From the NCBI GenBank assembly GCA_965277445.1, contig CBDICY010000032.1, positions 2,852,001 to 2,916,000 of the forward strand: DNA of 64,000 nt. The letters are read 5' to 3'. Position numbers and translations under genes: made by a program. A model generated the notes under the pieces. The model saw only the letters and a program-made list of their open reading frames with translations. It had not been told where the DNA came from and made no database searches. Positions 47,913 through 61,200 of this stretch are shown here, in pieces; within the stretch, counting starts at the first letter, position 1; every line of letters begins with the position of its first letter. This DNA is from JAFMDF01 sp965277445 (GTDB taxonomy: Bacteria > Bacteroidota > Bacteroidia > Chitinophagales > Saprospiraceae).

Positions 47913-48204
47913 TAGTTTTGTCCAACCACTTATGTAGTGCATGATAATAATGATTATTCCCGATCTTTTTTGAAAAAAACATTTTATTATTTATTATAAT
48001 TAAAATAAAAATTAATAATTTATAAAAACGAGCATGATTTTTGCTATCACTAAATTACTTCCCTTTAATTTCCTCTCTACACCCTAACCTTTCACAGAAA
48101 AAAGATTGTTGGTTTTTTACGAATAAATCGGTAATCAGATTTTTTATTATTCCCCTCTATTCATTCTCCCCCTTTATTTTGAACAACAGTTTTAAAAAGC
48201 AAAA

Positions 48205-48312
48205 ATGCACAAACTAACTACTTACAAACACTCAAACCCTACTATTTTAAAGAACGAGTTAAAGTTACTCTTACTGATTTATTCCTACCCTACTATTGCA
48301 GGTCAAACATAA
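48205..48312 (+). CDS. Short leader ORF (35 aa, MHKL...), uncertain
   Basis: AAAAATGCACAAACT opens a 35-codon frame with a basic start and a hydrophobic end (LKLLLLIYSYPTIAGQT), like a signal peptide without a protein. The same leader design occurs at 26878 (also 35 codons) and 62804. It ends 150 bases before the next gene. Confidence 0.4.
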   Translation: MHKLTTYKHSNPTILKNELKLLLLIYSYPTIAGQT

Positions 48313-48462
48313 CTGGTGATTATTACAGTTCGACTGCTTCTGAAAATTAAATAACAAAATAAAATTGGATTTACCCTTGGGTAAATAGACTTGTTATAAC
48401 CTCTTTTTTAATAAGGGGGATAATCAATTAAGAGACGTTTTCGTTTCTACAATCCTATAAAA

Positions 48463-49284
48463 ATGTCAAAGCTGAGAATCAAACTTTTACTAACACTTTT
48501 TTTTATTTCATCTATTCATCTTTTTGCAAAAGAGACAAATAGCTTTAATTTTTTTACTAAAAATTTCACCCAATTAAAACTTCAAATTCAAGAAAATCTT
48601 AAGGGTGCATCACCTGCTATTGCTGAGTATATAGCACCTGCCTGTACAAATGATTCAGAATTGGCAGGGTGGTATTTTAATGGCTCCAATTACACTGGAG
48701 CGATGGGGAATGGAGATGCAGGTATTGCTCCTGATTTGACGAATGCTTGTGTAACTGTTTCCAATTTGAATAGAAGAACAGGTAAGAACTCAACAACTGA
48801 TGGGCATTCTGGAAAAGCTATTTGTGTTGGCGCATTTGGCGTTAATAATACTTGGGTAGATGATGATGATAGAGCCATTCAGTTTACGGTTACTTTTCCA
48901 AACAATAGAAGTGGACGTTTGTCTAAAATAGATTTTTATCAACAATCACCCTTAAGTAACCTCTGGTATCCGGAAGTTACGACTGTCTGTAACAACCCAG
49001 CTCAAAAATTTGGTATAAGGGTGTTGAAAGATGGAGTAGAAATCTATAAAAACATCGATTTAGCTACGGGCTCAAATTGGGAATTTGAGTCTTTTGATTT
49101 TTCTGGAGATGTCAACTTTGAATATACCAATGGCGCTGTATTTCAATTTGAATTATTAGCTTATGATAAAAATGATTTAAATTGTTGGAACAGCATCATT
49201 AATACGGAACCGGTAATGTGGGATTTGGATGATGTAAAATTTTTGGCTGTTGTATTACCCCTGAAATTTGCGGCAACTGGATAG
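48463..49284 (+). CDS. 5' part (signal peptide and first domain) of the frameshifted giant adhesin gene
   Basis: The 273-residue frame begins MSKLRIKLLLTLFFISSIHL, a signal peptide almost matching that of the partial gene at 63074. A domain follows with CTNDSELAGWYFNGSNYTG, RAIQFTVTFPNNRSGRLSKI and MWDLDDVKFLAVVLP, resembling PEP-CTERM/choice-of-anchor type beta-sandwich domains. After VVLP the frame changes: the natural continuation PEICGNWIDDDGDLDIDGAD is read one frame over and joins the 4355-residue frame. I read the two as one gene of about 4634 residues interrupted at 49258-49261. The last eight residues of this frame (PLKFAATG) are therefore probably artefactual or truncation products. 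Confidence 0.7.
   Translation: MSKLRIKLLLTLFFISSIHLFAKETNSFNFFTKNFTQLKLQIQENLKGASPAIAEYIAPACTNDSELAGWYFNGSNYTGAMGNGDAGIAPDLTNACVTVSNLNRRTGKNSTTDGHSGKAICVGAFGVNNTWVDDDDRAIQFTVTFPNNRSGRLSKIDFYQQSPLSNLWYPEVTTVCNNPAQKFGIRVLKDGVEIYKNIDLATGSNWEFESFDFSGDVNFEYTNGAVFQFELLAYDKNDLNCWNSIINTEPVMWDLDDVKFLAVVLPLKFAATG
49258..49261 (+). other. Apparent one-base frameshift in a CCCC run
   Basis: With five C instead of four the sequence would read VVLPPEICGN..., matching the paralogous junction PLPPAEICGN in the 1720-residue protein. Sequencing error, real mutation and phase-variable slippage are all possible. Confidence 0.75.
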
Positions 49285-49298
49285 ATGATGATGGAGAT

Positions 49299-52200
49299 TT
49301 GGACATAGACGGTGCGGATTCAGATTGTAATTTATGTGGAAATACAACGCTTTATATTGCGGATTTTGAAAGTGTTGTTGGGGCAAATAATTGGACACTA
49401 AGTACTGGAGCTACAGATGGTGATTGGGAAATTAACACCCCAAACCCTTATACTCAGAGTGGTGCTACAACAATGGAATTGACAGCCTATGAAGGTAACA
49501 AAACTTTATTGACAGGAAATGGAAGTGCCCAAGATTTAGATGGTGGGCCAACTACTGCACAATCTCCGAATATTAATTTAACGGCAGGCGCAACGAATAT
49601 CTCCTTGGATTTATACTATTACTTTTCGCATTATACAAATGGAGACAATAGCGACTATTTGACCATTAGTGTTAAGGACGCTAGTAATAATAATACCTTG
49701 GAAACGGTAGTAAATGAAACAGGTGCAGCTACTGATAGGGATGCTATTTGGACTCAAATAACTACAGACTTAACTGCTCATGCAGGAAAAACAATTTATA
49801 TCTATGTAACAGCAGCTGATTTAGGAGGAGGAAGTAAGACAGAAGCAGCTATTGATAATGTAATAATTTCAGAAACTATAAATTGTAATAATGCTACCTT
49901 TTCTTGTGCTTCTGGTATTTTAGATAACCCTGATTTTGAATTGGGCGCTGCTGACTGGAATTTCGAACCCAATACTAGTATTTCCAATGATGCTCACTTT
50001 GGCACGCAAGCCGCTTATGCCAACACAACTGGAACTGGAGGCCCTAGTCAAGGTTATTCGGCAGTAGCAGGCGACTTTTTTGCCTTATCGGTGTATGCTA
50101 AAAAAACAACTACAGCTACGGGTTCTATTGGTATTAAGTTTTTTGATGCTAGTTGGGTCGAATTAGATGCAGCATATATAGAAGTAACTTCAGATACCTA
50201 TGAAATCTATACTTTATCTATGAAAGCACCAGCAAATTCAGCTCATGTACAAGCATTAGGCTGGAAAAGTACAACTGTTGGCGAAATGTGGTGGGATGGA
50301 TTTTGTTTCGAACAATGGGCGATTACCCCACCTTCTTGTTCTAATTCTTGTGAGGTAATGCCTTCTTTTAATAAGTATGCTTGGTCACTTGGGAATGATG
50401 TTTATGATAATTTTATGGATTATGATAAAGGTGACTTGATATTTTGTGATAATGGAGATGGTACGATGAGTATCTTAGGTAGTATCATCAATGGACGAGA
50501 TGCCGATTGGGCGGTTAATACGGTTTATCCTTGTGGTTCAAAAGATGGTTGGGAGGTCAATTTAACTTTATCTGATATGCAGACTTGGACGGAATTTCAA
50601 GGACAATATGAGGTAAATGCTAGTTGCCCGAACGCTTATTTAGATTTAGATTATTGGGATGTTTCAGGTACTTTGACAGGGATTGGCTGTAATGTAGGGC
50701 GAACTTTAGATGTATCGGGACCAAGTACAGGAAATGCAGGAGGTTATAGGGTGCAAATTGGCCAAGGAGGTAATTCTCAGAGTTGTGATTTTGGCATGTC
50801 CACTTGGTTCGAAGCAACGGAAAACGGGAATCCTGTTTTTATGGATGTCTATGCGCATTTGAATGAACCTTGTTATATTACTATGCGCCCTCCTCCAAAT
50901 CCTAGTAATTGTAATGGTGGTGTTTTGAGTAATGGTGATTTTGAAAACGATATGACAGGTTGGGATGATTGGGATGATTTTTCAGTTACAACGGAATTAA
51001 ATGGTAATAAGTATGGTACGGTAAGTGGAGGCCAAGGTGGCGGCGGACATAGTACGCCTGCGGTAGAGGGAGAAGTATATAGCCTCACTTTTTTAGCTAA
51101 AAATTCAGGTCCAGAACAAGCTTGGGCAGGGCTTGATTTCCTTGATGCAAATTGGGCGAAAATAGGGAATAGTTTTTCAACAGAAATTACGGCTACTACT
51201 TTTGACTCTTACACCGTTTCTGGTACCGCACCAGCGAATACCGCTCATGTGCAAGTTTGGGTTTGGAAAAATGCAGGTACGGGGATAGCAGGTGTAGATG
51301 ATTATTGTTTAACAAAAAATACACCTACTAATGCTTGCCCTACCAGTATCATTTCTAATCATGATTTTGAATCGGGTTTAAGTAGTTGGGATATAGGCGC
51401 TTCTGTAACTACAGCAATTACGAATGACGCTTATGTTGGTTCAAATGCTATTGTGGTTACAGGTAGCGACGGTGGTGCACAACAAGCAATTGCTGGTACA
51501 GCAGGAACAGCCTACTATATTTCTGCTTATGCTAAAAAAACAGGGGATACGAATCCTGTGGTTGGTGTAGAATTTTATGATGCTAGTTGGAATTATCTCT
51601 CTGGTTACCACATGAATGTAACAGCTACGACTTGGACACTTTATGAAGAATCAGTTATAGCCCCAGCGAATACCGCTCATGTTATGTTTTCTGGTAGAAA
51701 TAATTCAGGAACAGGAAACGCTTATTTTGATAGTTTTTGTACCGATAGTTGGACATTTACACCACCAATATGTGCTACTTTTTGTTGTGATTTAATGCCA
51801 AATAATAACCAGACTATTTGGACAATGGATGACTCTGGTAATAATACCAACACACTAGATTATGATAATGTAGATTTAATTTTAGCAGATAATGAAGATG
51901 GTACTTTAACCATTAAAGGAAATATTTTTAATGGTAGAGATGCGCATTGGCATGTTTCTGACGGGGATCCTTGCGGGATACAAGATGGCTGGCAAGTTGA
52001 ATTGAATTTGTCAGACATGCAATCTTGGACGGAGTTTCAAGGCCCTTACGAACAAAGTGCCGGTTGCGGAGATAGGCATGTAGATTGGGATTATTGGCAA
52101 ATAGGCGGAACATTGACAGGTATCGGATGTAATGCAGGAAGAACGATTAGTATGATTCCTCATGTGAATGGTTATCGCATGCAAATTGGTTCAGGCGGAA

Positions 52201-55200
52201 ATTCCCAATCCTGTGATTTTGGCATGTCCACTTGGTTTTTAGGGAATGAGAATGGAGCAACAGTAGCTTTTGATTTATATGCGCATCTTGATTCTATTTG
52301 TTATACAACGATGGTGCCTCCTCCTTCTACTACAGAAATTTGCGATAATGATATTGATGATGATAATGATGGCATTACAGATATTGATTGTCCTTGTACA
52401 GGTAATGAAATTACGGCTGTTAGTCAAACTAATGTAACGGTAGCTAATCCTAATAACGCAGTAGGCTTACCAGATTTAGCCTATGCTGATTTAAGAGCAA
52501 GTGATGTTTTAACATTAGACATGGGGGAGAACATTGATGCAGGAGAAATTATTCAAATACATATTACAAGAGGAAATGATAATGGCCGAGTGAGTATTGA
52601 AGGGTCAACTAATCAATCAAGTGGCTATACTGGTAAAATTATATGGGGGAATCCTGCAAATAGTAATACAACTTTGGACGCAACGGTATCCGCTCAAGTT
52701 TATGAAACGATTGATTATACCGTCCCAATAGGAGGTTTACAATATTTGCGCTTTACCAGAAATGGTGGACAAATTAGAGTAGATGGGGTTCGTTATTGTG
52801 GTATTACGGCTACTCAAGAAATATGTGACAATGGCACAGACGACGATGGAGATGGATTAATTGACGCAGCTGACCCAGATTGTGTGGGGAGTTGTATCCC
52901 AGATTGTTCAGATGTATATAGTTTTGATTGGTATGATGGTTCTAGCGGTCAAGTTTGGGACATTACAAATGGAGAAACTACCATTTCAAAAATTTATCCT
53001 ATTTCTGGTTCAGCGGGAACTTATAATGTGACGGTGACGCTAGACAATTCAGATGGGCAAAATTTGGATTTTGGTAATTGCGGAGCAGTTGGAGGCCATT
53101 TATATACAGCAACGTGTAATGCGCCAAATGGTAATTTTGATTGTGATGGAAATGCTGGAACATCAGATAGTCAATACTTTTTTGGCTGTGAATATCTAAC
53201 TTTTGGAGTGACCTCTAATAATAGTAGTGAAGTAACATCTATTACTTATAATTTTGAAACGCCTACTCAAATTTGTGATTTATTAATTAGCGATATTGAC
53301 TTTAAAGGAAGTGGTGCATCTAATTTAGAAAGTTGGCAAGATGAAGTAGATGTAACTGCTAATAACAATGGCGTTCCTGTAAATATTAACGCCGTTGTAG
53401 GTTCGGCTATTACTATTTCTAATAATAATACGCCTAATCTAAATTTATTAGCGGGCTATGATAATACTTCTGGAGGAGATTTAGACCCAGATGATGTTGC
53501 TGGACATGCCTCTATTACGACGCTTGGAAAGGTAAATTCCATTACTTTTACTTATTCAAATGGACCTAATGATGACGGCCTAAGTAACAGTCATGCTATC
53601 CGTCTTTCAGGGTTTGATTTTTGTCCTAGTCCTAAAGAAATCTGTGATAATAACCTCGATGATGATGGGGATGGCTTAATAGATGTTAATGACCCAGATT
53701 GCACAACGCCTACTTGTACAGGTACTATTACAACACCTTGTTTTGATAATGGTACAGGAACAGTAACGGATGACCGTTACTGGCCGAATATTGATTTAAG
53801 TTCAGATACTGATAACTGGAGTTATATCGCTAGCGATAATCAAGGAAATAATTGGACGCATGGCGCTTCTGGCGGAAATTTACCACATTCTTATTATCGA
53901 ACAGATACTTATCCTATCACTATAGATATTGTCGGTGGACAAAATGGCTGTACGCAAACTTTTACTATTACGGATCCACCAGCTTGCTCTGTAGCCTGCG
54001 ATAACTTATCTTATACGGAGGTTTCTACGATATGTGTGAATGATTCAATGGTAACGACCATCAATATTATAAATACAGATAATACTTGTTGGGAGGTTAT
54101 TAGAAAAATAGATGAAACGACCATGGTTACGCTATCTTTTGAACAAGGGGACGGTACTTTTACCTTGCCTCCTGTCGCTATTAGTGATGTACAAGCTACG
54201 GCTACACCTACCAATTATACGCTTTGGATACACTCCGTTGATTGTACGGATAACAGTATCATTTTTTATGATTGTGTGCAAGATTTAGTGATTAATGTAC
54301 CAGCCTGTTCTGAAATCTGCGACAATGGTATTGATGATGACGGAGATGGGGATATTGATAATTGTGATGATGATTGTAATCCTGATGCAAATATTATCAA
54401 TGGCTGTATTACAGTAAATGTAACAGGAGATGAAGGTGATACGAATCCTGGTGACGGAAAATGTCAAACGATTAATTGTGATTGTACTTTAAGGGCAGCT
54501 ATTGAAGAAGCGAATGCTTTAGCTGGAAAAGATACCATCTGCTTTAATATCCCCGGTCCTGGTCAAGATTATGACGGTAACAAATGGACAATCACCCCAA
54601 TGAGTTTTTACGAAGACTTAACAGAGGCTGTCTTTATTAATGGTTATACGCAACCGGGAAGTGTAGAAGCAACTAATAATGCCTCAGCAGTTTTAAAAAT
54701 TAGAATCAACGGAGAAAATTTACCAACAGATGGTGCTATTTTCCAAACAACAGCGGATGGTAGCAAAATAGCTGGCTTGGTGATTAGTGGAAATGATGCC
54801 AATGGTGGTTCTTGTGGGGTTAGCCTTCAGAGTAATGATAACGAAATAGTTGGAAATTGTATTGGTGTAGAAGCCGATGGAACAACTGCCTTTGCAAATG
54901 GAACTGGAATCTTGGTGAATGGTAGTAATAATAAAATTGGCGGGATTACTCCTGCGGACGCTAATATAATTGCTCTAAATGTTGGTGCTGGTATTGAAGT
55001 GATTAATATTGGTAATAATGGAAATACCATTCTTAGAAATAGCTTTACAAGCAATGGTGGTATCGGAATCGATTTGGCAAGCGGAAATACAGGAGATGCG
55101 GTAACGTTGAATGATGTCAATGATACAGATGACGGAGCTAATAATTTATTGAATTTCCCTGAATTAAAAGGAATTGCGATTGTTAGTGGAGATGTTTATT

Positions 55201-58200
55201 ATGATTTCTTGTTGGATGTTCCAGCAGGAGATTATCGTATTGAATTTTTTAGTAATACAACGGCGGATCCGACTCAACATGGTGAAGGAAAAACATTTAT
55301 TGGTGTATTGAATATCAATCATACAGGCAATGGGGAAACATCATTTTTCGGAAGTTTAACACCAGAAGTGCCTACTTCAATTGGAGATTATATTACTTTA
55401 ACTGCCACTCAATGTACGGATGCAAGCTGTACAGATTTTTACCAAACTTCTGAATTTAATGGACATTACATCGGTGAAAGATGCCTTGATTTGACAGACG
55501 CTGGTAGTATTGCTGGAGATGAGGAAGGTTGTGGTACTTTTGACCCAAGTATGATTACTTCTGTAGTAGATGGCTCAGGTGGGGAAGGTGGCCCTGTTTA
55601 TTACCAATGGCAAGAATTGACAGCAGGAAATAGTGTTTGGAAAGACATCGTTGGAGCGACCAGTTCAACTTATGACCCAACGCCTATTTCTATAACTACT
55701 AGCTATAGACGTCAAGCCATTAGAGCAAAATGTTCTACTACCTGGCAGGAATCAAATATTATTACCAAAACCATTACTGGAGAGGTTACTGCAAATATTA
55801 TTACTGCCCCTTCTGGCGCAAATGGTTTTCTTTGTGGAGCAACAGCCTATGAATTTGCAGCAGCAGATGCGGGAGTAGGTGCTACTTATGTATGGGATTT
55901 CGGCGCAAATGCCAATCCAAGATACCAAACAGGGATAGGTATACATACCGTTGGTTTCTTGACACCAACGGATTCTTTAGCCGTCGTTAATGAAGTAGTT
56001 TTATTAGTGGAATTAAATGGTTGTACTGTTTATGATACGACTACTTTCAGTATTCACCCTATAGTTTATAGCTCGAATGTAAGCTATACAAACCCTTCTG
56101 CTTGTGGTAGTGCTGATGGTATAATTGACATTACGGCAACTGGCGGTAAAAACCTATGTATCAGAGTAAGTTTAGATGGGGGATTAACTTATCAGCCTGA
56201 TGGACAATTATCTTTCTCTGGTTTGGGACAAGGCACTTATAATATTGTACTTAATTATTGTAATATAGATTGCCCCAATATATATGGAGCAGTCAATTTG
56301 ATGGAACCAACCAATATTATTGCTACTAATGATGAAATTCAAAATGCTTGCCCTGGTTTCGGATTTGGTGGAAATGTAGCTTATAATGATGAAAATATCG
56401 ACAACGCAGTTTATTCCATTCAAACCCAACCGACTAAAGGAAATGTTATAATAGAGCCGAATGGTGAGTTTAGCTATACGCCTTCGATTTATGAATGCGG
56501 TACAGATCAATTTGTTTATCAAGTCTGTAATTCTATTACAAGTTGTTGTGCAACGGCAACGGTTACATTGAATTTATCGGATACCCTACCGCCAATTTTA
56601 AGAAATATACCAGCAAATATAACCATTAATTGTGATGAAGAAATACCTTTAGCGCCTTTGGTCTCTGCCTCGGATAATTGCCCAGTTATTTCTATTGATA
56701 AAACAGAAATAAGCACCCAAGGAGAAGAGGGATGCCCATTACATGATTACACGCTAACAAGAATTTGGACAGCGACCGATGTTTGTGGTAATACGGCGAC
56801 CGATCAACAAATTATTGAAATTCAAGACATTACTGCTCCTGATATTTTCCGAATTTATACCTTGCCAAATGGTAAAAAAATGGTGGCAGGGGTTATGGAA
56901 AATGTAACCGAACGATGGAAAGCCATTCAATTTCCAATTGATTTTCCAACAACTCCTGTGGTTTTTACCCAAGTCGTTTCTACTATAGATTCTTCTGCTG
57001 TTGCTGTAAGAATGAGAAATACTTCTGTGGCACAATTTGAACTGAAACTACAAGAAGAAGAAGGCAATGATAATAATATCCACGAGGGAGAACAGGTTGC
57101 CTGGATTGCGATAGAAGAGGGCACAAATACAACAGGATTTAATTTAGAAGTTGGTCAATTATTTGCTAATCAGGCCTATTCAACGGTCAACTTAGCCAAT
57201 ACTTATGATGGCAAGCCTGCGTTATTTACTACTTTACAATCCATTATAGAAAGTGACCCTGCTACGGTGAGGTGTAATGACTTAACCGCAAATAGTGTTC
57301 AATTAAAAATAGAGGAGGAAACATCTGCTGATTCAGAAACGGATCACGCCACCGAAAGAATTGCTTATCTAGCCGTAGATAGCTTGACTTACTTAACGGA
57401 TAATAAAGGAGAAATTATAGGGGAAGTAGGTGTTATAGAGATGGACGCTGGGATTGTAGTAATGTCTTCCAATAATAATTACTATAACCCAGTCATTATT
57501 GCTAAATACATGGATCAAAATCAGGCAGAACCAGTTTTGGTGAATGTTAGAGTCCTTAGTAATAACTCTTTTGAATTAGCTTTGACTGGCTGGGATTATC
57601 AATCAACTATTCAACCTACTGGTAAAATTTCTGTGATGATCGTGGAAGGCAGTTTACCGCTTAACATAGAAGAAGCTTGTCTTAATGGAACAGATAGCCT
57701 TGTTTTGGGAGTAGACATAGTAGCCATTGATAATTGTGATAATAATGTATCAATTGTCTTTGAGGAAACGGTTAGATATGAACAAACGGCAAAAATAATA
57801 GAGCGAACTTATACGGCGATTGACGAATGTGCAAATGCTACTGTTTTGACCCAAATGATTCATTGTTCAGGGGTAGCTTTACGAACGAAGGCTTTTTTAC
57901 AAGGCGCAGCAATTAGGGGTACAGATGGCTTAATGCGAGATGACCTTCGTACTAAAGGATTGCTTCCAACCGAAGAACCTTATACTGCTTTAGATGGCTT
58001 TAGACATTTTGGAACGGGCGGACGAGAAGAACTAGATCCTGCTTTATTAACCGTCACAGGACAAGATGCTATCGTCGATTGGGTCATGATTGAATTAAGA
58101 GATGCGAATAACCCAAGTACCGTTATTTCTACACAATCAGGTTTGATTCAACGAGATGGTGATGTCGTAACTGCCTTGGGAGATTCTGTAATGGTTTTTG

Positions 58201-61200
58201 AAAATGTACCGGTTAATAATTACTATGTATCCATCAAACATCGGAATCACTTGGCAATGTATTCTTTATACACGCAAGTATTTGGTCCAGCTATTATTCC
58301 GTTTGTTGATTTTACTAATGCCTTTACGCCTGTAATGGGAGATATTCCGGGAGTAGGAATGGATGGAAAAAGAGCCATGTGGTCAGGAGATATTAATGCG
58401 GATTCGAAGATTATTTTTCAAGGACCACAGAATGATATTTTCCAAATGTTTTTGTATATCCTTTTGGATGATATGAATAAGGATTTCTTAACTAATTACA
58501 TCAGTAACGGTTATACTCAGAGAGATTTTAACTTGGATGGAAAAATTATTTTCCAAGGCCCAAATAATGATCGTTCTCCATTATTATATCATACGGTTTT
58601 AGAACATCCTGATAATAATGGAAATATTGCCAATTTTGTCGTTCAGACAGGCGTACAAAGAGATAGTATTATCATTGAACCTGAATGGACGGCGACTGAT
58701 AATTGTTCGGCTGATTATACCTTAGATGGTTGTGATTTTGATGGAGATGGTCTAGTAAATGAAGCAGATTTAGATAAAGATGGAGATGGTGTACCAGATT
58801 CTTTGGATGTAGCCATTTTTGATAAAAATTCTGATTCTGATGGAGATGGGATTACGGATGATATAGAGACTGGTGGTGATGGTGTCTTTACACTCGGCAC
58901 CGATTCTGACCCTTTAGCTGCTTGTGACCCTAATCCTATCAACGGTAATTGTATCGGAGTTGATTTGGACGGAGACGGATTTTTTGCGAATTATCCAACT
59001 ACGCATAGTTTATATGACGAAATGGATAATGAAGCTTGTTTTCCTGATTTAGCGAATGGAAATTGTGATTGTCAAGATACGGATAATGATGGGATGATAA
59101 CAATTTGCCACATCCCAGGTACGAACTATGCGAATAGAGAAACGGAAGAAATACTAATTACTGCTTGGTTACTACATAAAAATCATGGAGATATATGTGG
59201 CCCTTGTAATTATGACGAAGATTTAGATGGGGTTGCCGAACCTCACGATGTAGATCCTAATGATCCAAATTCGGATAGTGATGGGGATGGCATTTCAGAT
59301 ATAGTGGAGACTGGAGGCGATGCTAGTTTTGATGAGGGCATTGATACCAATCCATTAATGGCAGATACGGATGGCGATGGTTTAACAGATGGGGAAGAAG
59401 ATGCTAATAAAAATGGAGTAATAGAAACAGGAGAAACTAATCCACTTATTTTCTGTGATCCTATTAACACGGTAGCTATATGCGATTTTGATAACGATGG
59501 CACGGCTAACCAAGCAGATTTAGATGATGATGATGATGGGGTAAATGATGCGCTGGATATTGACCCTTTTGATGAAAATAGCGATACGGATGGCGATGGA
59601 ATTTCAGATATAGCAGAGCAATCTGTTTCTAATCCATTAAACCCTTGCGATCCTACTGTTTTATCTCCTGCTTGTACGCCAATTGATGCAGATGGAGATG
59701 GTTATTTTGCTAACTATCCAACTTCGGATGGGCAATATGACCCAGACGATGCAGATGCTTGTACACCTGCTGGGGTTTATGCTGATACTTTTGCGGTAGA
59801 AATTATTGCAGGAAAGGATGCCTGGATAGAGCAAGATGATGATGATAATCATGGAGGTGATATAGATGTACATCTTAAAAAACATAATTCCCAAGAATAT
59901 AGAGGGTTACTTCATTTTGATTTATCTGCTCAAAATGGCAATATTATTACAGATGCTAAATTGAAAGTATATTTCATGCATGGTACTGGTCAAGGGGTAA
60001 TCATCAATGCTTATCGATTGACTCGATACTGGGAGGAAGGTTCTGGAGAAGGACAATATTATAATTATAATCATGATGATGTTTTATGGGGGCAGGCGAC
60101 TGATACGGATAATTGGACGAATGGTGGTGGAGATTACGAAGCTACTTTACTGGGCACTATGCCTACGGATAATAACGGTTGGGCAGAGATGACTTTAACG
60201 ACTGCTACCATTCAAAACTGGATAGATAACCCTGCTGCTAATTATGGAATTCTTTTGATAGCAACCGCTGTTAATAACAAGGAAGTAAGATTTTATTCAA
60301 GGGAAGGTTATTCAAGTAAGCGACCGAGAATAGTGATTAATATGACTACTGATATTTGTGGAGGAAATGGGAATGCAGGAGCGAATACGACAGATACCGA
60401 TGGAGACGGAATTTATGATTTTATAGAAATGGGTGGTGATGGTAATTATGATTGGGGAGTTGATACTAATCCTGATAAGGTAGATACTGATGGAGATGGT
60501 TTAGCGGATGGAGTAGAAGATGCTAATAAAAATGGGATGGTAGATGATGGAGAAAGCAACCCAAGAAGTATCTGTGACCCTAATGGAACTAGTTACTGGT
60601 GTGATTTTGATGAGGATGGCTGGATAAATGGTTGGGATTGGGATGATGATCATGATAGTGTAAAAGACGCTTATGATGTTGATCCATTTGACCCTAATTC
60701 GGATTCGGATGGTGATGGTATTTCTGATACGGATGAAGTGCAAGGAGACGGTGTTTATCATGTAGGGATAGATTTAAATCCATTATCAGTAGATACAGAC
60801 GGCGATGGTGTGGAAGATGGAGAAGAAGATGAAAATCAGAATGGACAATTTGATGCAGGGGAGAACAATCCTTTAGATGCTTGTGACCCTGATCCAAATC
60901 ACGGTGATTGTGTAGGAATAGATGAAGACGGGGATGGCTATTTTGCAAACTATCCTACTGACCATACACAGTATGATCCGAATGATACTTTAGTTTGTGT
61001 GCCTGTTAATACGAATATGCCTACTACGGTTACGATAACCACAGGACAAGACAATTATATTAAGCAGAAATCAAATAATATTGGAGACAATTATGGAGGA
61101 AAGACGGATATGCATGTTGTCAATAAAGCGAATGAGGACGAGCGAGGATTAATACAATTTGATTTATCTGCTCATACTGGACAAACAGTCGTCAGTGCTA

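Larger units (their letters stand above)
47764..48462. other. Intergenic leader region (699 bp)
   Basis: It contains a terminator-like hairpin (47873-47912), pyrimidine-rich tracts (about 48140-48180), the 35-codon ORF at 48205-48312 and a palindrome ATTTACCC-TT-GGGTAAAT at 48369-48386. The part from about 48140 to 48250 resembles 62738-62840 before the next paralogue. Confidence 0.55.
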
